From Ruminococcus_G sp050944435 (GTDB lineage Bacteria; Bacillota; Clostridia; Lachnospirales; Lachnospiraceae), in assembly GCA_050944435.1 (NCBI GenBank), contig JBMNRB010000007.1:1-64000 (forward strand): DNA of 64,000 nt, in the 5' to 3' direction. The notes under the pieces are model-generated. The model was not told where the DNA came from, ran no database searches, and saw only the letters and a list, made by a program, of their open reading frames with translations. This document shows, in pieces, positions 1-7,536 of this stretch. Position numbers and translations under genes: made by a program. How positions within the stretch are numbered: the stretch's first letter is position 1; the number at the start of each line of letters is the position of its first letter.

Positions 1-144
1 AAATGTATTACAGCCTTGCTTATGGGTGCAATTCGAGCAGATAGGTTCTCAGAGGGTGCGTTACTATACTTTTTTGAAACAGGTATAATTACAAAATGGC
101 TTAATCGCCTTAAAGAGATAGATGAAAAAAAGAGTCTTGACTGA
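1..144 (+). CDS. DUF6508-like protein, C-terminal fragment (cut by window edge)
   Basis: An open frame runs from the first base to a TGA at 142-144, giving 47 residues of a C-terminus. The stretch reading ALLMGAIRADRFSEGALL, followed by a Trp and an RLKEID-type ending, resembles from memory the C-terminus of DUF6508 proteins, where an RAERF(C/S)xGAL motif is typical. DUF6508 has no known function and is often found on accessory or integrated elements. It is on the plus strand, convergent with the his operon, and unlike the metabolic genes around it. The start lies outside the window, so length and promoter cannot be judged. Family assignment is moderately sure; function unknown. Confidence 0.65.
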   Translation, partial: KCITALLMGAIRADRFSEGALLYFFETGIITKWLNRLKEIDEKKSLD

Positions 145-305
145 AACAAACAGCCAAAGCTCTTTCTTTATACTATTGTTATACTAAACTTACGGCGTGA
201 TATGGTGTGATAGACCGAGTTAGGGAAAGTAGAAATCCCAAAAAGGTAATACGGGTATCACTTATGGAGAGTTATGGAGAGATAGGGCGAGTGCCTGTTA
301 ATCTT
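145..305. other. Intergenic junction between accessory gene and his operon
   Basis: About 160 bases separate the two convergent stop codons. There is no convincing reading frame and no strong hairpin-plus-U-run terminator for either side. A 10-base tandem repeat (TTATGGAGAG twice) lies at about 263-282. I see no tRNA end or clear attachment site. Its junction position suggests it could be the border of an inserted segment, but that is inference only. Confidence 0.3.
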
Positions 306-1595
306 TCATGACCGATGTTCCAGTTCAGAAGTAATGTCTTCCCAGGTCACACCTTTTTCCGCCATCAGCACCATCACATGATATAGAAAATCGGAAATTT
401 CATATTTGATCTCTTCCCGATCCGGATTCTTGGCGGCAATGACTATTTCCGTACACTCTTCACCTACTTTTTTCAAAATTTTATCGATCCCTTTATCAAA
501 GAGATAATTGGTGTAAGATCCCTCTTTGGGATGAACCTTTCGATCCATGATAACCTGATAAACCTTTTGAAATACGCGAAGGGGGTTGGAATCTTTATAA
601 TCCTTTTTCACCAGCTCAGTAAAGAAACAGGAACGGTTTCCCGTATGACAGGCAGCTCCCACCTGGGATACTTTGGCCAAAATCGTATCTTTATCGCAGT
701 CAATGGACAGGGATTTTACGTACTGTACGTGACCGCTGGTCAGTCCCTTTGTCCACAGTTCATTTCTGCTGCGGCTCCAGTATGTCATTTTCCCTGTTTT
801 TAATGTGGCGTCAAAGGCTTCTTCATTCATATAAGCCATCATCAGCACTTCGTCTGTTTTATAATCCTGCACAACCACAGGAACCATGCCGTCGCTGTTC
901 TTTTTAAACTCTGACCAGGGAATGCTGCTCTCCAGGGTATTGACTGGAATCCCTTTCTCTTTTAACGTAAGTTTCAGCTGCATCAGCTGAGCATCCAGCG
1001 CGCTGACCCAGGCGCCGGTGACCCCATCCACAGCGTCACTCTCCAGCACAGCAGCCACCTGTTCCTCGTTCATCCGGTCACAGAGCAGCAAAATCGGGAT
1101 ATCTGACAGGCTGCGGATCTCCTCCTGAAGAATCTCTTTTAAACAAATCACCAGACTGGCATATTGTTCGATATCTGCCTGATGATCTGAAAATTCCTCT
1201 TTCTTCGCAACACAGACGGCGATTTTTTCTTTTCCGAACTTTTTCGACACTTCTTCCAAAAGCTCCACATTGGACGCTTTGCTGAAATTGAGCACGGCTC
1301 TGGCACATCCGGCGTAAATCAGCTTTTTCACATCTTCCATCCGTTTAATGTTTCCCGCCGCCGTCACCGGAACCTCAGCGGTACTGCAGATCTGCTTGAT
1401 ATTGCCGATCGCCTCCTCATGGGAAGCATCGTCTCCTGAAAGGTCGAATACAAGAAGCTCGTCGGCTCCATTATCACTGTAAAATCCGGCCAGTTCCTGT
1501 ACGTCTTTGCATTCAAATACATTTCTTTCTTTAAATCCGGCCACGGCCTGTCCGGAAAACAGATAGATACAGGGAACAATACATTTCTTTTTCAT
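306..1595 (-). CDS. hisIE: HisIE: PRA-CH/PRA-PH bifunctional enzyme with N-terminal degenerate HisF-like domain
   Basis: 429 residues, about twice the usual HisIE length. Residues 1-215 resemble a HisA/HisF (beta-alpha)8 barrel (IVPCI start, NGADELLVFDL at 42-52, AGNIKRMEDVKKLIYAG at 80-96). The catalytic Asp of the HisF 'CLDV' motif is Tyr at residue 11 and the GGGI phosphate loop has become AGNI, so this half is probably inactive. Residues about 230-335 are the phosphoribosyl-AMP cyclohydrolase, with the metal motif SIDCDKD at 297-303 and Cys residues in ACHTGNRSCFF at 315-325. Residues 340-429 are the phosphoribosyl-ATP pyrophosphatase (VGEECTE at 377-383, EISDFLYH at 399-406). Together the last two domains carry out steps 2 and 3 of histidine synthesis. 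A GGGAGG site precedes the ATG; this is the last gene of the his operon. Confidence 0.93.
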   Translation of the reverse strand: MKKKCIVPCIYLFSGQAVAGFKERNVFECKDVQELAGFYSDNGADELLVFDLSGDDASHEEAIGNIKQICSTAEVPVTAAGNIKRMEDVKKLIYAGCARAVLNFSKASNVELLEEVSKKFGKEKIAVCVAKKEEFSDHQADIEQYASLVICLKEILQEEIRSLSDIPILLLCDRMNEEQVAAVLESDAVDGVTGAWVSALDAQLMQLKLTLKEKGIPVNTLESSIPWSEFKKNSDGMVPVVVQDYKTDEVLMMAYMNEEAFDATLKTGKMTYWSRSRNELWTKGLTSGHVQYVKSLSIDCDKDTILAKVSQVGAACHTGNRSCFFTELVKKDYKDSNPLRVFQKVYQVIMDRKVHPKEGSYTNYLFDKGIDKILKKVGEECTEIVIAAKNPDREEIKYEISDFLYHVMVLMAEKGVTWEDITSELEHRS

Positions 1596-1610
1596 CTGTC
1601 TTTTCCTCCC

Positions 1611-2195
1611 TTACAATGTTCCTTTTGTGGACATAACATCCGTTATACGGGGATCAAATGAAACCGCCTCATCCAGGGCTTTCCCGAAAGCTTTGAACAA
1701 TGCCTCTATTATATGATGGGTATTGGATCCATCCAGCACTTTCAAATGCAGATTCATTCCGGCGCTGTAGGAAACGGCGTAGAAAAATTCCCTCACCATT
1801 TCCGTGTCCATATCTCCTGCCCGATCCCTTTGGAAATCGTAATTGAACTGAAACCAGGGACGTCCGCCCAAATCCACTGCGCAAAGAACCAAAGATTCGT
1901 CCATGGGAAGGATTCTGCTGCCGTAGCGCCGGATACCTTTTTTATCCCCGACCGCCTCTGCTATGGCGCGCCCCAGTACGATTCCCGTATCTTCCACCGT
2001 ATGGTGGCAATCTACCTGCAGGTCGCCCTTTACCGTCAGATTCATATCAAAAAGACCATGACGTGTAAATCCGTCCAGCATATGATCAAAAAATCCAACT
2101 CCCGTGCTGATCTGGCTCTTTCCCCTTCCATCCAGATTAAGTTCCATGGCAATCTGGGTTTCTTTCGTATTTCTTGTTATTCTTGCCTTTCTCAT
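1611..2195 (-). CDS. hisB: Imidazoleglycerol-phosphate dehydratase
   Basis: 194 residues, the usual size of monofunctional bacterial HisB. It dehydrates imidazole glycerol phosphate to imidazole acetol phosphate in histidine synthesis. Manganese-binding family motifs are present: GFFDHML at 34-40, DCHHTVED at 62-69, and SNTHHIIEALFKA near residue 157-169, and the protein ends with the characteristic SxKGxL. It lies 15 bases upstream of hisIE and 12 bases downstream of hisD, so it is translated from the same mRNA. In many relatives hisH, hisA and hisF sit between hisB and hisIE; here they do not. Confidence 0.97.
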   Translation of the reverse strand: MRKARITRNTKETQIAMELNLDGRGKSQISTGVGFFDHMLDGFTRHGLFDMNLTVKGDLQVDCHHTVEDTGIVLGRAIAEAVGDKKGIRRYGSRILPMDESLVLCAVDLGGRPWFQFNYDFQRDRAGDMDTEMVREFFYAVSYSAGMNLHLKVLDGSNTHHIIEALFKAFGKALDEAVSFDPRITDVMSTKGTL

Positions 2196-2207
2196 GGGCC
2201 CCTCCTG

Positions 2208-3509
2208 TCATTGATCGTTTTCTGGAAAACGAACTTTAATGGAATTGGCATGGGCGGTAAGTCCTTCCGCCTCTGCAAAATGGATAATGTCCTGATGGAT
2301 TTCTTCCAGAGCTTCTCTGGAATAATAAATCACGCTGGATTTTTTTACAAAATCATCCACTGACAGCGGCGAAAAGAATTTAGCCGTGCCGTTGGTGGGC
2401 AGAATATGATTGGGTCCTGCGAAATAGTCTCCCAATGGTTCGCTGCTGTACTCCCCAATGAAAATCGCTCCCGCATTACGGATTTTCATCATTACCTCAA
2501 AAGGATTTTCCATCACAATCTCCAGATGTTCAGAAGCAATCTCATTGGCCGCTTCCACCGCCTGATCCACAGAATCCGCCACTAAAATGCGGCCAAACTG
2601 ATCCAGAGATTTCCGGATAATCTCCTTTCTGGAAAGAACCGCCGCAAATTTCTCCACCTCTTCGCTGACCCGTTCTGCCAAAGAACTGCTGGTGGTGATC
2701 AGAATAGCCGACGCCAGTTCATCGTGTTCTGCCTGAGACAGAAGATCCGCCGCCACGTACCGCGGATTAGCCGTATCATCTGCCAGCACCAGAATCTCAC
2801 TGGGACCGGCGATGGAATCAATACTCACATGCCCATATACGGCTTTTTTCGCCAGGGCCACATAGATGTTGCCGGGCCCCACGATCTTGTCTACTTTCGG
2901 AATCGAGCCGGTTCCGTAGGCCATAGCCCCAATGGCCTGCGCTCCGCCGATCTTATAAATCTCATCCACTCCCGCTTCCCTGGCAGCGGCAAGAACTACA
3001 GGATTTACTTTTCCGTCCCTGCCGCAGGGCGTGGTCATTACAATCTTTTTCACGCCAGCCACCTTGGCCGGAACCACATTCATTAAGACCGAAGAGGGAT
3101 AGGCCGCCTTGCCTCCCGGCACATAGACGCCCGCTACAGAAAGGGGAGTAACTTTCTGTCCCAGAAGGGTCCCCTTTTCACTGGCATCAAACCAGCTGTT
3201 CCTTTTCTGCTTTTCATGATAATCCCGGATATTGACCAGCGCTTTCCTGATCACTGCCAGGAGCTCCTGATCCATCTGCCGGTACGCTTCCTCTATCTCT
3301 TCTTTGGTCACCCGCACATTTTCGGAATTCAGTTTCACTTTATCAAAGGTTTCCGTATATTCAAACACAGCCTCGTCTCCCCTTTTTTGTACGTTAAAGA
3401 GGATTTCTTTCACCCGCTCTTCATAGTCCCCGTACTGGGAAGGGGAACGTTTCAGCATGTTTTCCAGTATGTTTTTGGTTCCTTCCTTTGCAAGACTTAC
3501 AATTTTCAT
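2208..3509 (-). CDS. hisD: Histidinol dehydrogenase
   Basis: 433 residues, normal for the family. It oxidises histidinol to histidine in two NAD+-dependent steps, the last of the pathway. Recognisable blocks are the GPGNIYVALAK and AGPSEILVLAD segments in the middle, SQAEHDELASA with the catalytic and zinc-region His, ASEHLEI and GPNHILPTNG near the C-terminus. It is the third gene of the hisZ-G-D-B-IE operon, with 18 bases to hisG upstream and 12 to hisB downstream. Confidence 0.97.
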   Translation of the reverse strand: MKIVSLAKEGTKNILENMLKRSPSQYGDYEERVKEILFNVQKRGDEAVFEYTETFDKVKLNSENVRVTKEEIEEAYRQMDQELLAVIRKALVNIRDYHEKQKRNSWFDASEKGTLLGQKVTPLSVAGVYVPGGKAAYPSSVLMNVVPAKVAGVKKIVMTTPCGRDGKVNPVVLAAAREAGVDEIYKIGGAQAIGAMAYGTGSIPKVDKIVGPGNIYVALAKKAVYGHVSIDSIAGPSEILVLADDTANPRYVAADLLSQAEHDELASAILITTSSSLAERVSEEVEKFAAVLSRKEIIRKSLDQFGRILVADSVDQAVEAANEIASEHLEIVMENPFEVMMKIRNAGAIFIGEYSSEPLGDYFAGPNHILPTNGTAKFFSPLSVDDFVKKSSVIYYSREALEEIHQDIIHFAEAEGLTAHANSIKVRFPENDQ

Positions 3510-3527
3510 GTATCTCCACCGTTCCTT

Positions 3528-4166
3528 CTACATAATGACTTCTTTCAACTCTTTGATCAGCTTTGTGATTCGTTCATTTTCCATTTTCATGCTCACCTGA
3601 TTCACCACCATTCTGGCCGAAAGGGGGCAAACTTCCTCCAGAACCTTCAGTCCGTTCTCTCTGAGCGTAGAACCAGTCTCCACAATATCTACAATCACCT
3701 CAGAAAGACCCACAATGGGAGCCAGCTCGATGGAACCGTTCAGTTTGATAATCTCCACCGTCTGATGTTTTTTATTATGAAAATAATCCCTGGCAATATT
3801 GGGATATTTTGTCGCCACACGAATTAACTGATTATGTTTTAACAGATCCGCTGCCGATTCCGGCCCGCAGACGCACATTCTGCATTTTCCAAATCCCAGA
3901 TCCATCACCTCATAAAGCTTACGCCCCTCTTCCAGTATGGTATCCCGTCCCACAATTCCAATATCCGCAGCTCCGTATTCCACGTAGGTGGGCACATCCG
4001 GTCCCTTTGACAAAAAGAAACGGAGTTTCAGATCTTCATTGACGAAAATCAGTTTCCGGGAATCTTTATCTTTCATCTCCTCACAGGTAATTCCAATTTT
4101 TTCAAACAGCTCCAGCGTTGTCTTTGCAAGCCTGCCCTTGCCCAATGCAAATGTCAGATATCTCAT
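3528..4166 (-). CDS. hisG: ATP phosphoribosyltransferase, short form catalytic subunit
   Basis: 212 residues, the short HisG type that lacks the C-terminal histidine-sensing domain and therefore works with HisZ. It condenses ATP and PRPP, the committed step of histidine synthesis. Family sequence includes the TFALGKGRL start, VEYGAADIGIVGRD around residue 62-75, and the PRPP-binding region near IVDIVETGSTLRENGL at about 160-175. The ATG begins one base after the hisZ stop codon, consistent with translational coupling of the two subunits, which form a hetero-octamer in known systems. Confidence 0.96.
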   Translation of the reverse strand: MRYLTFALGKGRLAKTTLELFEKIGITCEEMKDKDSRKLIFVNEDLKLRFFLSKGPDVPTYVEYGAADIGIVGRDTILEEGRKLYEVMDLGFGKCRMCVCGPESAADLLKHNQLIRVATKYPNIARDYFHNKKHQTVEIIKLNGSIELAPIVGLSEVIVDIVETGSTLRENGLKVLEEVCPLSARMVVNQVSMKMENERITKLIKELKEVIM

Positions 4167-5390
4167 TTACTCTCTATTCCTCTCTATCACCGTAATCTTT
4201 TGATCCCCTTCCACCAGAAAAATGCCGGCGTATCTGCTCTTTTCTCCATATTCGATATACTGTTCCCTGGATTTTATATCATCCATTGCCATACAGGTTG
4301 CGGGGATTCCCATTTCCCGTTTTTCTCTGGCAAAGCGAACCGCCTGTTCTCTGTTTTCCTCCCGGTAAAGAATCAGCACCTTATCGTTTTTAATTTCCGT
4401 TTTTATGTTCTGACGCTCCAGAGCATTCATCACCTGCTCCATCACCAATGCAAATCCGATCGCCGGAGCCGGACGCATGAAGTGGCCCATCAGACTGTCG
4501 TATCGTCCTCCCTTTACCAGCGGCGATCCCGATCCATAAGTATAACCCTGAAAGATAATTCCCGTGTAGTATTTATATTTACTCAGCATTCCCAGGTCAA
4601 AGGATACATACCTGTCCGCTTCATACAATTTCAAAATATCATAAATCTTTTCCAGACGCTGTACCGCCGCCACCGCTCTGGGATTATCCGTCAGACTTTT
4701 TGCTTCCTCCAAAATATCAGCGGAACCAAAAAGCTGCGGCAGTTTCATAAAGGCCTGTTCCAGCCTGGGATTTAATTTCTGTCGGGCAATTAATTCCTCC
4801 ACACCAAAGTGATTTTTATTGGAAATCAGCTCCCTCAGTTCCTGGACGGTCTCCTCTGTCATTTTGGCCTCTTCGATCAGTGATTTAAAAAAGTCCACCT
4901 GACCCACGCTGATCTGGAATTCCTTCAGCCCCGTTCTTTTCAGCATCTCCACCATCATCGTGAGGATTTCTGCATCAGCGTCGATGGAAGCGTCGCCGAT
5001 AAGTTCCACCCCCATCTCTGTAGATTCTTTCATGCGGCCCTGATAACTGTTATTGTTAATGAAAGTACTACCCTGATAGCAGAGACGCACCGGAAATCCG
5101 TCCTCCAGAAAATACTTTGCCGCCGCTCTTGCTACGGATGGCGTAAAGTCCGGCCTCAGCACGAGAGTATTTCCCTCCCGGTCAAAAAATTTATACAGAT
5201 CTTTGGAAGGAGTAGTTCCCACTTCCCGGCTGAACACATCAAAAAATTCAAAGGTGGGTGTTTCAATGTCGCAGTATCCGTAACCGTGGACAACTTCTTT
5301 TAACCTTCCGGTGAGAAATTGTTTTCTCTCACATTCTCCATTATATACATCACGTACACCCTCCGGTGTGTGAAACATTCTCTGTATCAT
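4167..5390 (-). CDS. hisZ: ATP phosphoribosyltransferase regulatory subunit
   Basis: About 407 residues related to class II histidyl-tRNA synthetase but used as the histidine-sensing partner of short HisG. It starts with FHTPEGVRD, and retains synthetase-like motifs such as LRPDFTPSVAR and YTGIIFQGYTYGSGSPLVKGGRYD. The frame opens upstream at a GTG (5417), but a GGAGG motif sits eight bases before the internal ATG at 5390 and no ribosome site precedes the GTG, so the ATG is chosen. First gene of the his operon, directly behind its own promoter and palindromic operator. Confidence 0.95.
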   Translation of the reverse strand: MIQRMFHTPEGVRDVYNGECERKQFLTGRLKEVVHGYGYCDIETPTFEFFDVFSREVGTTPSKDLYKFFDREGNTLVLRPDFTPSVARAAAKYFLEDGFPVRLCYQGSTFINNNSYQGRMKESTEMGVELIGDASIDADAEILTMMVEMLKRTGLKEFQISVGQVDFFKSLIEEAKMTEETVQELRELISNKNHFGVEELIARQKLNPRLEQAFMKLPQLFGSADILEEAKSLTDNPRAVAAVQRLEKIYDILKLYEADRYVSFDLGMLSKYKYYTGIIFQGYTYGSGSPLVKGGRYDSLMGHFMRPAPAIGFALVMEQVMNALERQNIKTEIKNDKVLILYREENREQAVRFAREKREMGIPATCMAMDDIKSREQYIEYGEKSRYAGIFLVEGDQKITVIERNRE

Positions 5391-5424
5391 ACTGTTTACC
5401 TCCGATTGCTTTATCACTTTAGTG

Positions 5425-5440
5425 TGCTACCATGGTAGCA
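5425..5440 (-). promoter_or_regulatory. Palindromic operator of the his operon
   Basis: TGCTACCATGGTAGCA is a perfect 16-base palindrome placed about 22 bases downstream of the -10 box and before the hisZ ribosome site. A repressor bound there would block transcription. TrpR-like YerC/HisR repressors are proposed to control his genes in Clostridia; assignment to that family is an inference, since no regulator is encoded in the window. Confidence 0.7.
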
Positions 5441-5462
5441 TATTACCACGTGAATCTTTTCG

Positions 5463-5491
5463 ATTATAATCGATTCTGAATAAAATGTCAA
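5463..5491 (-). promoter_or_regulatory. Sigma-A promoter of the his operon
   Basis: On the minus strand TTGACA (5491-5486), a 17-base spacer and TATAAT (5468-5463) match the vegetative consensus perfectly. The -35 box covers the recU stop codon, so this strong promoter is embedded at the end of the upstream gene. No terminator separates recU from it. Confidence 0.9.
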
Positions 5492-6021
5492 TCCCTGGAA
5501 AGAATGTCTTTTTTAAGCCCATCCAGATAGGGAACCAAATAGCCGCTTTTATGCTCCAGAATATATTGGGGATCCAGTTCGTCATGGGAAAACCGTTTTC
5601 TTCCTCCCTGTTCCGCCCTTTGAAAGAATTCCTGAATACGGGAATACTTCAAATAATAAAATTCATTTCTGGCAGTGAAAAACAAAATCAGGAAAGAAAT
5701 TCCCCCCTGCTTTTCAAAGGCATCCATAAACGCCAACTGATGATCATGGATATTGGCCAGCGGAAAGGTATCCGTGTTACATTCCTTGGCGTCAAAACAT
5801 ACCGGATACCCCTGTACAGCTCCAATGTAATCCACTGTGCTCTTCTTTTCAAAGTAAGCCAAAGTGATATGGCGATGTTCCTTGTCTATTTTAATGGGAG
5901 TAATCGGCGTGGGTACTTTCTGAATCAGTGCCAGCCCTTTTTCCCGATACTGTTCATTCGTCCTGTTGATCAGATCTTCCAGCGTGGAGCCCCGAAGACC
6001 CCTGGAATTCCATGTTGCCAT
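5488..6021 (-). CDS. recU: Holliday junction resolvase RecU
   Basis: 177 residues, typical for the Firmicute RecU family that cleaves four-way junctions during recombination and chromosome segregation, replacing RuvC. The N-terminus has the NSRGLRG and LEDLINRTNEQY blocks; the nuclease core DYIGAVQGYPVCFDAKEC supplies the acidic and Lys residues; GGISFLILFF and the C-terminal YLDGLKK region complete the fold. It follows lepB by nine bases. RuvA and RuvB are also encoded in this window, at 42-44 kb, and no ruvC is seen, as expected. Confidence 0.94.
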   Translation of the reverse strand: MATWNSRGLRGSTLEDLINRTNEQYREKGLALIQKVPTPITPIKIDKEHRHITLAYFEKKSTVDYIGAVQGYPVCFDAKECNTDTFPLANIHDHQLAFMDAFEKQGGISFLILFFTARNEFYYLKYSRIQEFFQRAEQGGRKRFSHDELDPQYILEHKSGYLVPYLDGLKKDILSRD

Positions 6022-6030
6022 ACTCTGCTC

Positions 6031-6558
6031 CTACTCGATAAATCCAATTTTATTAAAGGGATAATACCGCAGAACCGCTTTTCCCAGAATCTTATCCCGG
6101 GCTACGTACGTATTATTCCAAAATCTGGAATCCTTCGACCAGTTCCGGTTGTCCCCCAATACGAAATAGTGATCCTCCGGCACCTCGTAGGGTCCAAAAT
6201 CTCCTTCCATAGGTTCCGGAATAAAACTGTCATCCAGGGGCTCCTCATTATCGTTAATATAAACTTTGCCGTCCCGGATGGTCACCGTTTCTCCAGGAAG
6301 TCCAATGACCCGTTTGATAAAAAGTTTCGATTCATTGTCCGGATATCTGAAAATAATAATATCGTATCGTTCCGGCCCATGATTGATATAGGCCAGGCGG
6401 TTTCCGAAAATCTGGTCTCCCGTCATAATGGTATTCTCCATGGACTCCGACGGAATCTTGGCGTTAATAATGATAAAATTATTGACAATCAGTACAAAAA
6501 CAACAACGAACAGGATCATTTTTATATAATCCCACACTTCACTCCACAATGTTTTCAT
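6031..6558 (-). CDS. lepB: Signal peptidase I
   Basis: 175 residues, a typical Gram-positive type I signal peptidase that cleaves signal peptides of exported proteins on the outer face of the membrane. One N-terminal membrane helix (about residues 10-30) is followed by the catalytic serine in IPSESMENTI, the catalytic lysine in FIKRVIGLPGE, and the conserved LGDNRNWSKDSR box. Its start overlaps the 3' end of the upstream pseudouridine synthase gene by about 20 bases, suggesting coupled translation. Confidence 0.95.
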   Translation of the reverse strand: MKTLWSEVWDYIKMILFVVVFVLIVNNFIIINAKIPSESMENTIMTGDQIFGNRLAYINHGPERYDIIIFRYPDNESKLFIKRVIGLPGETVTIRDGKVYINDNEEPLDDSFIPEPMEGDFGPYEVPEDHYFVLGDNRNWSKDSRFWNNTYVARDKILGKAVLRYYPFNKIGFIE

Positions 6559-7534
6559 AAAAATCTACTCCTCCAAGTTGTTCTCCCCCCAGTATCCGGT
6601 CGAATATCTCCGGCAGCGGCGCCTCAACCTTTTTGCTGCTCAGCCCCTCAAAGGGATGCTTCAGTTGGGGAAAACAAAGTCTCCAGCTGTGAAGCAGCTG
6701 ATGCCGTACGCCGTATTTTGCCCGGAATTTTTCATTTAAGCGTCTGTCTCCATATTTTTCATCGCCTATGATGCTGTGTCCGCAGGCCGCCAGATGACTT
6801 CGTATCTGATGAGTTTTTCCAGTCACCAGCAATACCTTTAGAAGGGTAACCTGCTTATTTCCCGCTAGGGGCTCATAGACCGTTTCAATATAAGAAGCCC
6901 CGGGCTTCTTTTCTTTATCTATCTCTACTTTATTACATTTTTCATTTTTATGCAAATATCCCCGTACCCGGCGGCCCCTTTTTACCTCTCCGTGAACAAG
7001 ACAGAGATAATATTTATGTACGCGGCGCTCTCTTAAAAGCATTCCCATCTCCTGCAGCCCGGCTACGGTCTTCCCCGCCAGCACAAGGCCGCTGGTATTC
7101 CGGTCCAGCCGATTACAGATACCCGGTTTAAAGGTGGCCAGGGACGCCTCTGTCATCTTCTTTTCATGAATCAGATAACTGATTACGTATTCGTTCAGAG
7201 AAACATCCTCTTCCCTTGCCTTCTGAGACAGCATTCCCGCCGGTTTATTTACAATCAGCACCTGATCGTCCTCGTAAAGGATGTCCAATTTCCGGTACGG
7301 CGCCACTTTCTGCTGCTTTCTGAATCCGGCAATGGTTTCATCGGAGAGATACAGCCGTATTTCATCTTGCAGAGATATTTTTTCGCTGCCTTCTGCCTTT
7401 TTTCCATTTAACACGATATTCTTTTTCCGCATCATTTTATAAAGGAAACTTTTGGGCGCAAGATTTAAATACTTCTGCAGAAATTTATCCAGACGCTGCC
7501 CCGCCTCCTGTTCCGATACGATTATAGCCTGCAT
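6539..7534 (-). CDS. RluA/RluD-family 23S rRNA pseudouridine synthase
   Basis: About 331 residues with an N-terminal S4 RNA-binding domain (GQRLDKFLQKYL onward) and a RluA-type catalytic domain. The catalytic Asp is in CNRLDRNTSGL; the LVTGKTHQIRSHLA motif is also typical. It isomerises specific uridines in large-subunit rRNA; which one cannot be told. The frame opens at a GTG (7540), but GGAGG lies over it, so the ATG at 7534, two bases past the stop of the YgiQ gene, is preferred. The 3' end overlaps lepB. Confidence 0.9.
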   Translation of the reverse strand: MQAIIVSEQEAGQRLDKFLQKYLNLAPKSFLYKMMRKKNIVLNGKKAEGSEKISLQDEIRLYLSDETIAGFRKQQKVAPYRKLDILYEDDQVLIVNKPAGMLSQKAREEDVSLNEYVISYLIHEKKMTEASLATFKPGICNRLDRNTSGLVLAGKTVAGLQEMGMLLRERRVHKYYLCLVHGEVKRGRRVRGYLHKNEKCNKVEIDKEKKPGASYIETVYEPLAGNKQVTLLKVLLVTGKTHQIRSHLAACGHSIIGDEKYGDRRLNEKFRAKYGVRHQLLHSWRLCFPQLKHPFEGLSSKKVEAPLPEIFDRILGGEQLGGVDFYENIVE

Positions 7535-7536
7535 AT

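Noticed and set aside
263..282. Tandem TTATGGAGAG repeat as an attachment site
   Set aside because: Only two short copies, no partner copy elsewhere and no integrase in view.
5391..5462. T-box or histidine leader peptide before hisZ
   Set aside because: The leader is too short, has no T-box core or His codon run; a palindromic operator explains the region better.
5485..6771. 428-codon open frame on the plus strand opposite recU and lepB
   Set aside because: The minus strand codes two clear enzymes with all active-site residues; this frame has no ribosome site or family features and is a shadow.
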